A stretch of 37,979 bases of DNA from Cylindrodendrum hubeiense (lineage: Eukaryota > Ascomycota > Sordariomycetes > Hypocreales > Nectriaceae): the NCBI GenBank assembly GCA_014621425.1, contig JAANBB010000396.1, forward strand, positions 1-37,979, written 5' to 3'. This document shows positions 1-13,702 of the stretch, in pieces (positions within the stretch are counted from its first letter, which is position 1; each line of letters begins with the position of its first letter). The translations under genes were made by a program, and so were the position numbers. The notes beneath the pieces are model-generated. The model did no database searches, had not been told where the DNA came from, and saw only the letters and a program-made list of their open reading frames with translations.

Positions 1-16
1 GGATGAGGACCTCACC

Positions 17-2266
<2,250 letters not shown>

Positions 2267-3163
2267 AAGAATGACCAGGGTCACTGGCACACAATCTTTT
2301 CACAATTATCGCACACTCAACACTCGCGCGCCTGTGTCTTCCACCGCGTGCGCAATACCGGGCTCTCTGCCGCGGGCAACCTCCGAAATGCAAGGACCCA
2401 TACCGAGCAGCGTAGCCGGTGAAGAAAACTGGACCCCTTGGCCGCTTCCAGGGGGTGGAGCGAAGGCGCTTACTCTAGTATTAGGTCAATTGACCGAAGG
2501 GTGTATCCGCCGACCGGGCGGACGGACACACAGATAAGGCGGGTCTTGGGAATGGAGTCGGATCCGCAAAGGAGGGCCGGTCGGAAGTAACGAATTCAGA
2601 GCAATGTCTCGACTCTGGCTCATAGTATGCCGTGGTAATATAGAGACGAGCGTCTCAGGGCGCCTTTAGTTGTCGGGCTGCAGTATATCATATCATGTTG
2701 ATGTAAAGCGATGTCGTGGGTTACTCATTCACACAAGAGGGGGGAGGGCATGGCATACATACCGGTAGATGGAGAGCCTGAGAGGATCTAATTTAGTTTG
2801 AACAACGGCTGCGTCTTTGCCAGCGAGTCACGATGCCGTCCCCGACCATGTCAGATTCCTTGAGGTGATTGAATGTTTTGTTTAACGATGCAAGTTTTGA
2901 TTCTTCTACTGATCCAGGCAGAGGTATGTCGCCGTTCAAGTATGCAAGACATGACGACGTGATATGACAGATGAAATAGAAACCAGAGACCCCGTGCCCG
3001 GTATGATGCTGCATGTCCAAAAAAAGAAAATGGCTGCGTAAAGCACATTATGCCCGCCGAGCGCAAAAACAAAAAAAGGCCGTTTTACTTTTTTGGTCTT
3101 CTTCTACTCCCACAACTCACTTTCACTCCTCGCTCTCACTCCTCCCCGTCTGCAACGCTTCGT
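2267..3163. other. Intergenic, between convergent snf1 and icl1
   Basis: This stretch of 897 nt lies between two stop codons facing each other, so it should hold both 3' UTRs. No ORF in it resembles a protein. An A-rich and T-rich patch near 3017-3095 is compatible with 3'-end formation. Nothing else is recognisable. Confidence 0.6.
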
Positions 3164-5095
3164 CTAGTGGAACTGGTCCTCGGTGACGCCCGCGCCCATG
3201 GCGGCCGTGGAGCTGATGCCGCCGGTGACCATCTTCTGCAGCTCGTCGACGTAGGTGGCGCCGCTCCACTTCTGGTGCTTAACGACGTCGACCTTCTCCT
3301 CCATCTCGGGCTCCTGGACGAGCTCGCCGTAGGCGCGCATGCCGATGGTGCTGTAGGCGCGGGCGAACTGGTCGCTGATGAGCGCCGTCGTGTGCAGGCC
3401 GGCCAGCGTGATGAACTGCCAGCAGTAGCCGAGGGTCGCCAGGCGGCGGATGTACGTCTCCTGGTCGTCGCGGGGCATGGCGGCCTTCCAGTTGAAGGAG
3501 GGAGAGAGGTTGTAGGCGAGCCTGAGGAGTTGTTAGTGTCGTTCGGCTTTGAGGGGCATGGCATGGGATAGGGGCAAATAGGGAACTCACTTCTTCTCGG
3601 GCCACACGGCGTGGACTCCCTCAGCAAACTCCTTGGCCTGGGCGTAGTCGGGCAGCTTGCTCTCCATCCAGATGGCATCGGCGTAAGGCGCATAGGCGAT
3701 GGCACGGTTGATGGCGCAGTCACAGCCGCCCTTGAGGCGGAAGTAACCCTCACGGGTCCGGGGCGCATCCCAGTCGAAGAAGACCTCCTTGCCGAGCAGC
3801 TTGAGGGCGAGGGCGCGGGCCTCTCGGTTGCTGAGGCCCTTGGCGGCGGCCTTGTACTCGGTCTTGAGGGCCTCCTTGTTGGAGTAGGAGCCGGCGTCGA
3901 TGGCGGAGGCGACGGCGTCGTCGAAGCGCTTGAGGTTGGCGGCGACGAGCCACTCGTCCTCGATGCGCTGCAGCTCAGGGCCAACCTTGCCCTCACGCTC
4001 GGCGGCGATCATGAGGTCGTTGAGAGGCTCCAGAGCAGGGTTGGTGTTGCCGATGATGAAGGCGTGGTCACGGGGGTCGATGGTGGTGGTGATGAGGGTG
4101 GCGGCTTCGGCGTCGGTACGGGCGATGGCGAGGAGGTCGGAGCCTGTTTTTGTTAGATTGCCATGATTCAATTATGAGCGGGCTTTGAGTTTGTATCAAA
4201 AACATACCCATGATATCGGCCTGGGCGCGGATGGCGACCAGGCGGTTGATGTGCTCGCTGATGGGCACGAGCACCTTGCCGGCCATGTGGCCGCACTTCT
4301 TGGTACCAGGGGCCTGGTCCTCGATGTGAATACCGGCGGCGCCCTTCTCGATGAAGAGCTTGGTGAGCTTCATGACGGCGGTGAGACCACCGTGGCCAGT
4401 GTCGGCGTCGGCGACGATGGGGCGCAGGTAGTCGACGTTGGCGAGGCCGGCGCGCTGGGCCTTGGGGACGCTGAGGCGCTCCTGGCGCTGCTTGCGGTCG
4501 TGGAAGAGCTGGGCCATGAAGAGGTGGCCGACCTTGTTGGGAACAGTAGTCTGTGTGAGGGCATTGGTGTTAGAAAGATGGTTCTTGTTTTGACTTGGTC
4601 ATAGTGGTGGTGATGTTGGTTGTGATGGAGGACTGGAAACTCACGTAGGGGTAATCAGCCAGATCAGGGCCGGGCTCGTCTGACGCCGAGGCAGTCGACG
4701 ATGATTGCCAGCCGGAGACGTAGACGGTATCGAGGTACTTGGCCATCTGGGTGACCATGGTGGGTTCTAAGCAGCCATAGGTGTAGCTAGCATCGCGGGT
4801 CTGATGAATTGTCTGTTAGTTACCTGCTCACTCGCAACTCGTTTTGTTATTCACGGAAACTCACGTCGAAGCGGTTCTCGAGAATCTTCCACAGCTTCTG
4901 GGCCTGGGCGTTGCTGGGGTAGTTGACGGGCAGGTATCCGCGCTTGGAGACGATCTGCTCGGCGGTGAAGGGGCGCTTGGTGTGTCGCCAGCGGGAGTCG
5001 CTCCACCAGGCCTTGACCTGGGCGACCTCCTTCTGGAAGAGCTCTTCCTCGACGTCCGGGTTGACGGCGGGGTTCACCATGTTGCTAGCGGCCAT
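3164..5095 (-). CDS. icl1: Isocitrate lyase (glyoxylate cycle)
   Basis: Five exons on the minus strand (5095-4865, 4800-4645, 4550-4208, 4143-3591, 3521-3164) with introns of 64, 94, 64 and 69 nt give 546 residues, the normal length for fungal isocitrate lyase. The enzyme splits isocitrate to glyoxylate and succinate, allowing growth on acetate, fatty acids or ethanol, and is typically housed in peroxisomes/glyoxysomes. The catalytic KKCGH motif lies at about residues 213-217, preceded by the metal-binding ADADTGHGG stretch; [16 protein letters not shown] and the C-terminal [14 protein letters not shown] block are also characteristic. No C-terminal PTS1 tripeptide is present (it ends QFH), as in related fungal enzymes. 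The start [11 protein letters not shown] was chosen by similarity to the family; the frame continues upstream in a pyrimidine-rich leader with weaker coding character. The gene is normally glucose-repressed and Snf1-dependent, and here it sits tail to tail with snf1. Confidence 0.97.
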
Positions 5096-5363
5096 GATGG
5101 GCGAGTGGTTGTGTGTGTTGTTTTGGGGGGTGGTGGAGGAGAGGGCGGGCGAGGAGGGGAGAAGAGGTGGTGTAGTGTGCTCGCGTGTAAGTGAAGGCTT
5201 CACGTGTCAGACTGGAGGGGGATGGCAGCGGGATGAGAGCAGAGTTGAATGCCTTGAATGCCTTGAATGGAAAGATGGGATCTCAAAATATCGAGCTCGA
5301 GGAATGGAGGCGGGCGAGGCTGATAATAAGTACAAGCCAGGCCGGGAACTCGTACTCGCAACT

Positions 5364-5391
5364 TCCATCCATCCATCCACCCATCCACCCA
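5364..5391. repeat. CCAT/CCAC tetranucleotide microsatellite
   Basis: About seven units of a CCAT-type tetranucleotide run, degenerating to CCAC, lie about 270 nt upstream of the icl1 start codon. This is a simple repeat read directly from the sequence. Confidence 0.85.
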
Positions 5392-5464
5392 CGGCGCGTT
5401 GGAAGCTGTGGCGAGCTTGCTCCATCCCTCCGCACCGAGGGACCAGCCCAGGGCGCCGCGGCTC

Positions 5465-5482
5465 CCAATCAGAGACGCCAAT
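5465..5482 (+). promoter_or_regulatory. Pair of CCAAT boxes upstream of icl1
   Basis: CCAAT occurs at 5465-5469 and again at 5478-5482, about 370-390 nt upstream of the icl1 start codon and in reverse orientation to that gene. CCAAT is bound by the HAP/CBC complex in fungi and works in either orientation. The motif is short and common, so function is only a suggestion from spacing and position. Confidence 0.3.
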
Positions 5483-6943
5483 GAACAAGTTTCCGGCCGT
5501 CTCGACTGTGTACGTAGTAGCCTCTGACTGTCGAGCCCCCCCCGGAACCGAGAAACGAAGCTAGGCGAACGCCCGTCCGCCCCCCCATGACTTGGTTGAC
5601 TTTTTTGCGGGAGCCGGACCCGCCACGCAGCGAGGGCGTCCGCCGCCGCACCGCCGACCGGCCGCGGCTGTCAAGGTGGAGAATCGATCGAGGAGGGACG
5701 GGCCTGGACTCGACTCGCGCTCTCCCGCCCGCCTGCTCGAGGCCAATTGCCCGTTTTCTTGCCTCTTGTTCTGGGGTTTGCTCTGCTGGACTCGGTCGGC
5801 TGAACGGCCACTGTCTGTTGGCCAAAAAACACACACAATCGTCGACAGCCGAAGCCAGCACGAGACAAGACCGCAGTCGGTCAGCCCCGTCATGACACTC
5901 ACTCACTCAGTCAGATGCCCGCCTCGGAACCACCCCGAGCAGGAAACCCCAGCGTGAAACCGCCCCTGCTTGGCCCTTTTCTGGGTGCAAGGTATAGCTT
6001 AGCTTCACCTCGGAAGTAGCCCAGATTCCAGATCCAATCCCAGAGACGGACGTCGGTGGTCACGAGCTGTGCGTCTCTGACCGGGCATGGTCCGTCGCGT
6101 CGCAGGCCGTCTGCCCCCCCGAGTACGTACCGCCCGGACACTCGCCGAGCGGCGTCTGCCCTGGCATTTGCAACTCCAGTTGTACAGTGCTGGGATGCAC
6201 CCGAGCTGTCGTTTCGATACGCAGTTTCGGAACTGCATGTCCAGCGGCAAATCAGCTTGCGCGCCGTGATCGTGATGGGCAATGCTTGACCGGGCAATGC
6301 GCATGCGGGGGGTGAGGTGGGGGTGGTGGCTCTCGCTGTACTTGGACGCTCTGTACTTGACTTCCACAGGCGCAACGCAGCATAACCACCAGGCATTCAT
6401 TCACACGCGACGCCTGAATTGACTGATCCTGCCTCAAATAACACACTCGTCCATAAACCCACCCAGGTGCTTGCTGCCTGCTCATTGCCTCTTTTCGAAA
6501 TTGACCTTTGTTCCGTCGGCCCAACATCAATGTCCAGGACCAAAGACCGATGACACATGACGTCGCCGCTGGTTCCTCTTTCGGCTCAAAGGGGACCCGC
6601 CCTCCCCCCAAGTACGGACGACAACCAACCAGCCTTTGCCGCCATTGGCCGAGGTGCCGAACTTGGGGAGCAGCATCACAGGCTTGCGAACTCACAGCCT
6701 CAGCAAATGCGGCTCAGCTCCCCATTGCAACCGTAACCCCGTCTCCCCGCATCTCCGAAACGACTCCGGAGAAGGAACAAGGTGGAATTTCAGAGCCAGA
6801 GTAGGAGTCAGAGGACATGGTGTGTGCGCTTACTCACTCTACCTCCGGCTGGTGTCCCAATCTGGGGACCAAGATGCCGACATGTCTCCAAAAATCTTAC
6901 CCATATACATGAAATGTGCTGCATCAAGATACCTAGGCATGCC

Positions 6944-6969
6944 GTCACTCCATGCAGTCACTCCATGCA
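6944..6969. repeat. 13-bp perfect tandem duplication
   Basis: The unit GTCACTCCATGCA occurs twice in direct succession with no mismatch. It lies within the gene-free interval between icl1 and nth1. Confidence 0.9.
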
Positions 6970-7575
6970 TAATGCCTGGTGTAGTAACGTCAGATCCCCG
7001 ACGTTGTTCCCCTGGCTCACCTTGCTGCTTCACCTTGGATGATTTGAATGCCCTCCCTTCTAACTACCATCTAAGTCTTGAGCACCAGCTGTCATGATGA
7101 ACTAGAACCACAACACCACCTGCAGTCCATTGCCCCCCCCCCTCTCGTCTCCAACTTCCCCCTCTACCCCAACCAACTCATGCCCCCCCTGGTGACTCAG
7201 ATGGCAATGATACTTGCATTCTCTTCTCGCTGCACTTTCTCTGCACAGCACCGCAGCAATATCAACATCGGCGTCTCGGCCTACCTCCGTGAACCCCAAA
7301 AACGCCATTCCCCATCATGCCCCGTACCCGCCCCCGGGAAGCGGAACTTGCCCGAGTGCCGCCCTCTCCGGGGGAGCGGAGGTCGCTGGCATGTGAATCC
7401 ACCCCAAATCTACACCTCCCACTCCCTCGCATGCGCCTTGCCAGATCTTGCCTTTCATTCAAACCATGCCCATTCAAACCATGTCACTCATTCATTCTCC
7501 TCACTTTCTTTGTTCGGAGAACCGAGCACGAGCCTCCGCCACGGCCGAATCCAGCATGTCATCCTCCGAGCTCTA

Positions 7576-7600
7576 GCATGGCAAAGCATGGTAAAGCATG
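7576..7600. repeat. 10-bp period tandem repeat (AAAGCATGGT type)
   Basis: GCATG recurs three times at exactly 10-bp spacing (7576-7580, 7586-7590, 7596-7600) with AAA or similar spacers. Read directly from the sequence; no function is known. Confidence 0.8.
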
Positions 7601-7750
7601 GTCCAGACCACCGTAGCCAATCCCCATGCATTCGCATGCTCCTTCGCTGTGGCTTTCCCCTGCTTTGTAGAATCTTCCTGACAGCTACCTTACCGTCATA
7701 CGTGTACTGTACATGCACCCCGTACCTAGAAATACAACACAATAATGCTG

Positions 7751-7795
7751 GTGCCGTCCAGTCCAGCCCAGTCTAGCCCAGTCTCGTCCAGTCCT
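7751..7795. repeat. 10-bp period degenerate tandem repeat (GTCYAGCCCA type)
   Basis: Four to five successive 10-bp units start at 7751, 7761, 7771, 7781 and 7791, each resembling GTCYAGCCCA or GTCYCGTCCA. The period is exactly 10 bp throughout. It lies in the C/T-rich stretch downstream of nth1. Confidence 0.8.
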
Positions 7796-7952
7796 GGACC
7801 GTGGGGTAAGGTCCCATGTTTATCCGAGCTGGTGGATGCAATGCACAACGCCCATGAACCGTGACGTTTACACATTGAGTCGCAACGTCTCGTTCAACTT
7901 GCCTCGGCCAGCCCCAGCCAGCCACAGCCGATGCCGAAAATCCCATCACATT

Positions 7953-7983
7953 CTCCCACTCTCCCACTCTCCCACTCTCCCAT
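7953..7983. repeat. CTCCCACT 8-bp tandem repeat
   Basis: Nearly four units of CTCCCACT occur in a row on the plus strand inside a longer pyrimidine-rich tract. Simple repeat, seen directly. Confidence 0.85.
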
Positions 7984-8752
7984 CTTCTCTGTCCTTTGCA
8001 TTGCTTGTGCTGCTGCCTCTGCGATTCTTCGTCTCACGTGCCGTTTCAGCTCGTTAGGCCCCCATTTGATTCCTGGCTCGGCCAATTCCCGAGCTTGTTC
8101 CCTATCGTCATCCCGCCATCTACCATCTACAGTACTGGAACGCATCCCACATGCATCTATCCACAGACATCACATGCAGCAGCGCGGCCCTTCACTCTTC
8201 ACTAACCACACACGACATTGCACGTACTGTTGACAATCTATACGCGCGCGCAAATTCATGACTCTACATCCGTTACCAGGCCCTCTACTACCTACTTAGG
8301 CCAATAATCAAGTGTCCACCGCCATGGCCCTCGGCTCATGCAGCCCAGATGCCGTTGTCATATCGGCACTGCGACTCTGGCATTCTGCATCCTAGTATCC
8401 TGGCGGCATCCCCTGCCCCCACCACCACATGTCCATGTCCGTGCCGTGTCACTTGCCGCCCACTTCCAAGTCGAAGCCATTTATCCGATCCTCTGAGAAA
8501 CCTCCCTCCTCCATCCCCCATCCAGTAACCAAGCCCGTGGCCACTCTGTTTCCCACGCACATTGTCATATTCATTGTCGCCCCTACCAAGGGCCCAGAAC
8601 CCTGACATCCCCTGTACACAATCGAATTCAAACCAGAACTTGTCATGAATCATTCGTACCCCGCGGGACATCCTCTTGAAGTCCTTGCATGCTCGCATGT
8701 CCCTCCATCACCGATCGACGGGCGTCCGCTCATCGAGAGAGAGCACCCCAAT

Positions 8753-11136
8753 CTACGGAGCCATCAACCCCGCCAGCGCCTTCTCGTTGTTCTGCTCAAT
8801 CGCCTTGATAAACGTCGGGTATGGCGTTAGCGTTCCCAACGCACGGCGCATGTGCGCGTTGACAATCTGCAGGCCGTACACATAGCTGGCATTGACCCAG
8901 CCGAACCTGTCATTGTTGTTAGCTGTTTTCCTCGGCAAGCTCAGAGAATCACAACATACCCTTCTTTGGCAACACCCTTGAAGTCAAGGCCCTGGTTACC
9001 ATACTCGGCATCTACTCGGTGCGGGTCGACTGGTCGAGTCACGTCGTACTTTTCCACCACCACGCCGTTAAAGTCCACAAACGCCTTGGACATCATAAAC
9101 AACCACTTGTAAGCCAGACGCTCCGCCTCGTCCGTGAAGCTGTACCGCAGCAGTCCAGTCCACGCCAGAATCTGCTGTGGCGCCCAGCCATACGGGAAAT
9201 CCCACTGTCGGTTGGGTCGCTCCAGTCCAATCTCACCCCGTGATTCCTTCGTGCCAGACAAGAGACCGCCGTAAGCCTCAAACTTTGGCAGTGCCTTCTG
9301 AACCATGTCGGCTGCTTGCTTGGGTGTCGCGATTCCGGCCCAAAGCGCCCAGAATGTGGTGCACGACTCGTATGTGCAGCGCTTCTGCGTCTCCGTGTTG
9401 TAGTCAAAGAACATGCCCTCCTTCTCGTTCCACATCAACTTGTCCATGGTAAGCTTACGGCGCTTGGCCCGACGATCCCAGGCAGCCGACGCCAGTACCT
9501 CTCCGGCCTCGTAGGGCGTTCCCGCACTGAACTCCGCGGGAATGATGAGCTTGTCATTGAACACGCTCCGGATGGTTCGCGCAATATCTGTCTCGTACTT
9601 GAAGAGCAGTGAGTTGAGGTCAATGGTGGCCAGGCTGGCACAGACACCCTCCAGTCTGTAGGATGTATCGTGGCCCGACTCTCGCACCGCTCGATCGTGC
9701 ATGAAGTAGTTGTCAAGTTCTGGCTCGTCTACCTCGCGGTAGTTGTACGCTCGCACAAACTCCTTGAATGTCATGTTGTACTTGTCAGCATAAGGCTGGA
9801 GAATGTGCACAAAGTGGTTGGCCTCAGTCTCCGGGGGTACTCCAAGTCCTTCCGGTCGATATCTCGACAAACCTGTGACAGGGTCCAACCGAGGCTCCGA
9901 GGTCCAAACGCTGTGGTACTCCTTGATGGCGGCGAGGATGGATCGTCTCAGAAATTCCTTCGCATCTGGCTCGTGCTTGATCTTTTCGTACACTCGTAGG
10001 GCCATGTCGGTGAGGAAGGGCGGCTGTGACCGGCCCAGGTAGTACGACCGGGTAGCATTGAGGATCTTGCCGTAGTGTTGGATACAGAAACAGAAGTTGA
10101 GTACCATGGACTTGGCCAAGTCGACACGATCGTTAACCAAGAGTCCCAAAGACTCCATGTAGCTGTCCCACCCGTACAGCTCGTTGAACCGACCACCCGG
10201 AACGACAAACGGTAAACCCCTTAGTGACTTACCCGTGCTGCTCTTAGGGTCATCGTACTCTTCCACCTCGACGGCCAAAAGACCAGGCTTCTCGTTCATG
10301 TCCCGGATGAGCTCAGGTGTGATCTTCTCGGGCAGCAGCTGGACATCTAGGCGCATCTCAGGTCTGTCTTCGGCCACCTGCTTGTAGAATTCGTACTGGC
10401 GGGGAGCTCCGATAGGCACATATATTCTCGGGCGGGGGTCATCCGTCCAATCCTTAGGATCTCGGGCAGCGATATCGATGCTCGAGGCATCAATGCGTCT
10501 CGTCAAGCCATCCCAGAAGTGGTCCTTAATAAGACGGGACAATCGATCGACGGGATTCTCGTTGAGTCGGCCCTCGTCTAGAACAATCTGCTTTCGTCCG
10601 TATTCCTTGGCCAGGGTTAACTCCTGGAGGAGGTTCGACAACATATATGTGCCGCGAACATCGAAGCGATTATAACCCTCAGAGGCAGCAGTTCGCAGCG
10701 AGATGACCTTGGGTCCATTGTCCTCGATCGTAATCTGCATATTTCCATCGGTGTCCTCCTGGGCTTGGAGGCTCTCTAGGGTCGGCTCAACCTGGATAAG
10801 GAACCGGCGGCTTTGTTGGGTGTTTTCGTCTGGGAGTGAATATGTCAGAAACGGTAGGAAACACAGAATCCTGATTGGGGTTTCTTACCATGACTTCCTC
10901 TTCGAAAGGGCTCTCGTAGGCCAATTCGTTCAAACTGCTTCATCAAGCTATTCTACAGGCGCTCGAGTCAGATTGGTCTTATCCAGAGAGGTTCCAACTA
11001 TATTCACCTGGGAGTATGTTCTTCCGCGAGGGCCAACATTACGGTTGTGGCGTTCTTCGGCGTAGTATGTCTTTGCATCATCGTAGACGCCGTTATCCTC
11101 GGAGCCGCGAGAGCGGTGGTTGGACGGAGTGGCCAT
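8753..11136 (-). CDS. nth1: Neutral (cytosolic, Ca-dependent) trehalase, GH37
   Basis: Four exons (11136-11008, 10952-10889, 10829-8960, 8906-8753) with introns of 55, 59 and 53 nt give 738 residues, the normal size for fungal neutral trehalase. It hydrolyses trehalose to two glucose in the cytosol, mobilising the reserve at germination or stress recovery. A PKA-type site RRGS lies at residues 60-63, and the calcium-binding loop [12 protein letters not shown] at about 90-101; both are regulatory hallmarks of the neutral rather than acid enzyme. The two GH37 signatures are present: [14 protein letters not shown] near 275 and [11 protein letters not shown] near 605. No signal peptide is seen, consistent with a cytosolic enzyme. 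The start MATPSNHRS was chosen from the family's acidic N-terminus; an in-frame upstream extension is possible but unlike the family. The final exon, [11 protein letters not shown] to the stop, was found by splicing. Confidence 0.96.
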
Positions 11137-12982
11137 GGCGATGGTGGCTTGCAGGAAACTGTCCAGCAAATGTGCGAGCAAGAACAGAGTGCAACGTCGG
11201 TTCTGTCAAGAGAACAGATGGGCAGGTGGTGAGGAAGCGAGGGAGAGAAGGTTGCTGCTGCTGCTGTGCCGTATTATAGCCCTGTTCTGCTGTGCTGGAA
11301 ATGCAGCCTGTCGACGCAAAGGGCACCAGCCGGCCAGGACGCAAATAGGATATGGTCACGAGGGTCAAAAAAGTAAAACAACGTCTGCAGGAGGTGCAAG
11401 GGATGTAGGTAGACAATTGTAGGGGTGATGACGAACAGGGCAATGGTAATGGTGGGGGAAGAGAGAGGAGAGAGAGGAGTAGGTAAGGTGGGAAGTGGGA
11501 AGAGGCGGAGAGAGAGCTTGGACCGCTGGAATGGAGACCTGGCACCAGGCTGACCGAGCTTCCCAAGACAGCGCGGTGAGCGCTCGGGGTGAAGGCGTGG
11601 GGGATGCCGGCCAATTGTGGATGCTTGGGACGATTCGGTGAGGCCGGGATGCTTGGTGCGCGATGAAAAAATTGCAGTTTTGGTCGTATTGGCTGTGGTT
11701 TGCCTGGTCGACGTTGTTCCCCTCGCTCCCAAATGCAGATGCTCTAGCCTACAGCGCAGTGCAGGAGCGAGTTGGTGTGACGATATCACACTGCAGCTCG
11801 GCTCCACCCTCCCACTCTGTCTGCCGCGGGGAGGGGACCGCCCCCACTAAAGCAGTTGGTTGAGGGGGCCTCGTCCACTGAGCGGTCGCCGTTCACTGAG
11901 ACCGCCCATCTTTATGGGCCGCCACCCACTGGAGACCTGCTGCACCTCCCACTCCGACCCCACTATGACATCCCGCGCCCAGCTCCCAACCATACCTCCC
12001 CCAGCAAATCTGAGCCCTGGAGGCTGTAACTAGCCAATGCGCTGGGATATTCGGCCGATTAATCATTCGATGCTTGGGAATCCAGATTTCCGATGCTTGC
12101 CTGCTGCAGCTCACTGCCATGCGTCCTGTAAACATCATTCCAGGCCGTCCCAAGGAGCTGAATCCCCCTGAGCCGGTGTATGCTGCACATGCCGGCACAG
12201 GGCCCCTCGCCTGATGCCTCCCGAGATGTGGGATAATAGGAGACTTCCCGTAGGCCGGCAAACCAACAAGGATGCTGGCCATACCTGGAAATCAAAACAC
12301 GGTTCCAAGATTGCCATCCGAGCACATGCGCTCTTTGACAGGCAGGAAGAAATGGTTCCGCTTGGCTCAAACGATGTCTGGGACACGAGGTCTTGACGCC
12401 GCTGGTGGGAGGCTGTGCCTCTCGCCATCATTATCCACACCGAAGCTCACTTTCGTCACCATGCTCAGATTCCGAGGACAGGTCACCTTACCCTCACCGC
12501 GGTGAGCCCGGGATATCAGAACCAAATGACATGAATTATGGGGGCGTTCATTGGGAGATACCTGATCAGGATGCTCCGTTTCGCAGCACGGTGATATCGA
12601 TCCCACAGTCATTTACCCCTTCCCCTATCTCCAGCTCAACTCCGTCGTATCCCAGGATATGAGATCGAACAGCCAAATGCTGTAATAAACAAGATGCTAT
12701 CATTGTATTCATTGTATGGGGTATATTAAGATATCCCAAGTCTAACCAGTCCGGCATGTAGCCAATGAGTAGTGCTGGGGATTCAGGTCCATCGTGTATC
12801 GTATGTCGTCTTGTCGGGGTATTTGTGTAATCCAAATCGAGTCCAAATCAGTATTCCCCAGTATTAATCCTTTACGCCAAATCAAGTGCATGTTCAACAG
12901 TTCCAAGCCCATATACCTTCATTGTCCTTCACTCTTCTCTGTCTTCGGCAGATGAGCAGTGGCACCCATAGATGTCCTCTCC
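11137..12982. other. Intergenic, nth1 upstream region
   Basis: The interval (1846 nt) lies between the nth1 start and the stop of the Yippee gene, both on the minus strand. The nth1-proximal 500 nt are pyrimidine-rich on the minus strand, as expected for a fungal leader. ORFs such as 11093-11614 (minus) are Ser/Pro/Leu-rich leader translations, not proteins. A 14-bp palindrome CTCACCGCGGTGAG lies at 12493-12506, a size expected by chance about twice in such a window. No gene is supported. Confidence 0.55.
11421..11425 (+). promoter_or_regulatory. STRE-like AGGGG upstream of nth1
   Basis: AGGGG at 11421-11425 lies about 285 nt upstream of the nth1 start codon, and a second copy lies at 11832-11836 in a GC-rich context. 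AGGGG/CCCCT is the stress response element that controls trehalose genes in yeast. The pentamer is very common, so this is suggestive only. Confidence 0.25.
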
Positions 12983-13702
12983 CTAAGACTGGCTCCGGCG
13001 CGAAACCATGGCGCTCCTCCTTCTACCCACAGTCTCAGCGTCCCAAATCCCAGCAAATACGTCCTCACACTCGTCGTCATCCTCGGAGTCAAATTGAATC
13101 TTGTCGTCGTCCTGCTTGTCTGCAACGTTCGACTCTCTCTCGTCCACAGGAACATCCTCCCAACTTCGGTGGGTCACCACCCTCTCCGTCTCCAATATGA
13201 ACTTGCCTACCTTGTACTTCTGCCCCTGTTCCTTCGCGTCCACATATTTCCACCCCAACTTAGTCGCGCATGACCCGCATGTGATGTCCGCCACAACGTG
13301 CCACCCCGTTACGAGTTGGCGGTTCTCGCTCTTACCGACGCGGATGTTCAGCAGCGACTGCGGCGCTGGGAGTGCGGGTGGTGCCACCAGAAAAGCCCGG
13401 CCGTAGCGCCCGGTGAAGCCCTTGGAGACGATCTGCGAGGCGAACGCGAGGTCGGCCGAGCAGGTTGAACAGCGCAACGTGTTGGGGGCGGCGCGGGACA
13501 GATGGGTGGCAGCCGCGGGCTTCGTCAACGAAGTATTATTGGGAGGTGAACTCGCCGGAGTTGTCGCCGCGGGTGACGCGGGCGAGTCGGACGAGGACGA
13601 GGACGAGTCTGAGTGGCGGCGGGAGAAGGGGAGTTTGAAACTCGGCAGCAAATAGCTGGGGAAGATGGGCTTGGTAGCCGAGATGCCACTCTCGCGAACC
13701 AT
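12983..13702 (-). CDS. Yippee/Moh1-like zinc-binding domain protein
   Basis: A single exon of 239 residues starting at MVRESGISATKP. The core matches the Yippee fold: two zinc knuckles, CSTC (C78, C81) and CGSC (C142, C145), separated by about 60 residues, with the family stretch GFTGRYGRAFLV between them and GWHVVADITCGSCATKLGW around the second knuckle. Residues 25-75 are a Ser/Pro/Ala-rich disordered linker; the tail is acidic (DSEDDDECED) and then basic. Yippee proteins are small and conserved in eukaryotes; yeast Moh1 is linked to stationary phase and stress, and human YPEL5 belongs to the CTLH/GID ubiquitin ligase. The role of this extended version is not known. The frame continues upstream to 13924, but that part lacks family similarity, so the ATG at 13702 is preferred. 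Confidence 0.85.
   Translation of the reverse strand: MVRESGISATKPIFPSYLLPSFKLPFSRRHSDSSSSSSDSPASPAATTPASSPPNNTSLTKPAAATHLSRAAPNTLRCSTCSADLAFASQIVSKGFTGRYGRAFLVAPPALPAPQSLLNIRVGKSENRQLVTGWHVVADITCGSCATKLGWKYVDAKEQGQKYKVGKFILETERVVTHRSWEDVPVDERESNVADKQDDDKIQFDSEDDDECEDVFAGIWDAETVGRRRSAMVSRRSQS

Larger units (their letters stand above)
5096..8752. other. Gene-free interval of 3.7 kb upstream of icl1
   Basis: It runs from the icl1 start (minus strand) to the nth1 stop (minus strand). Many six-frame ORFs exist, but none has recognisable domains, consistent splice signals or gene-like composition. The first 100 nt next to icl1 are pyrimidine-rich on the icl1 coding strand, as in its 5' leader. 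From about 7120 to 8200 the plus strand is strongly C/T-rich. Several short tandem repeats occur (listed separately), and a CRE-like TGACGTCG lies at 6558-6565. The most likely content is a long icl1 regulatory region, the nth1 3' UTR and possibly noncoding transcripts; no gene can be supported. Confidence 0.55.

Noticed and set aside
3136..4156. Long alternative-frame ORFs within icl1 (286 codons minus, 173 and 181 codons plus)
   Set aside because: They overlap confidently placed icl1 exons in other frames; high GC codon bias keeps these frames open.
7078..7776. Plus-strand ORF of 232 codons
   Set aside because: Composition follows the C/T-rich DNA (Ser, Pro, Leu, His), with no domain, no consistent splice signals and repeats inside it.
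12493..12506. 14-bp palindrome CTCACCGCGGTGAG
   Set aside because: About two 14-bp palindromes are expected by chance in a window of this length, and it is not near a start codon.
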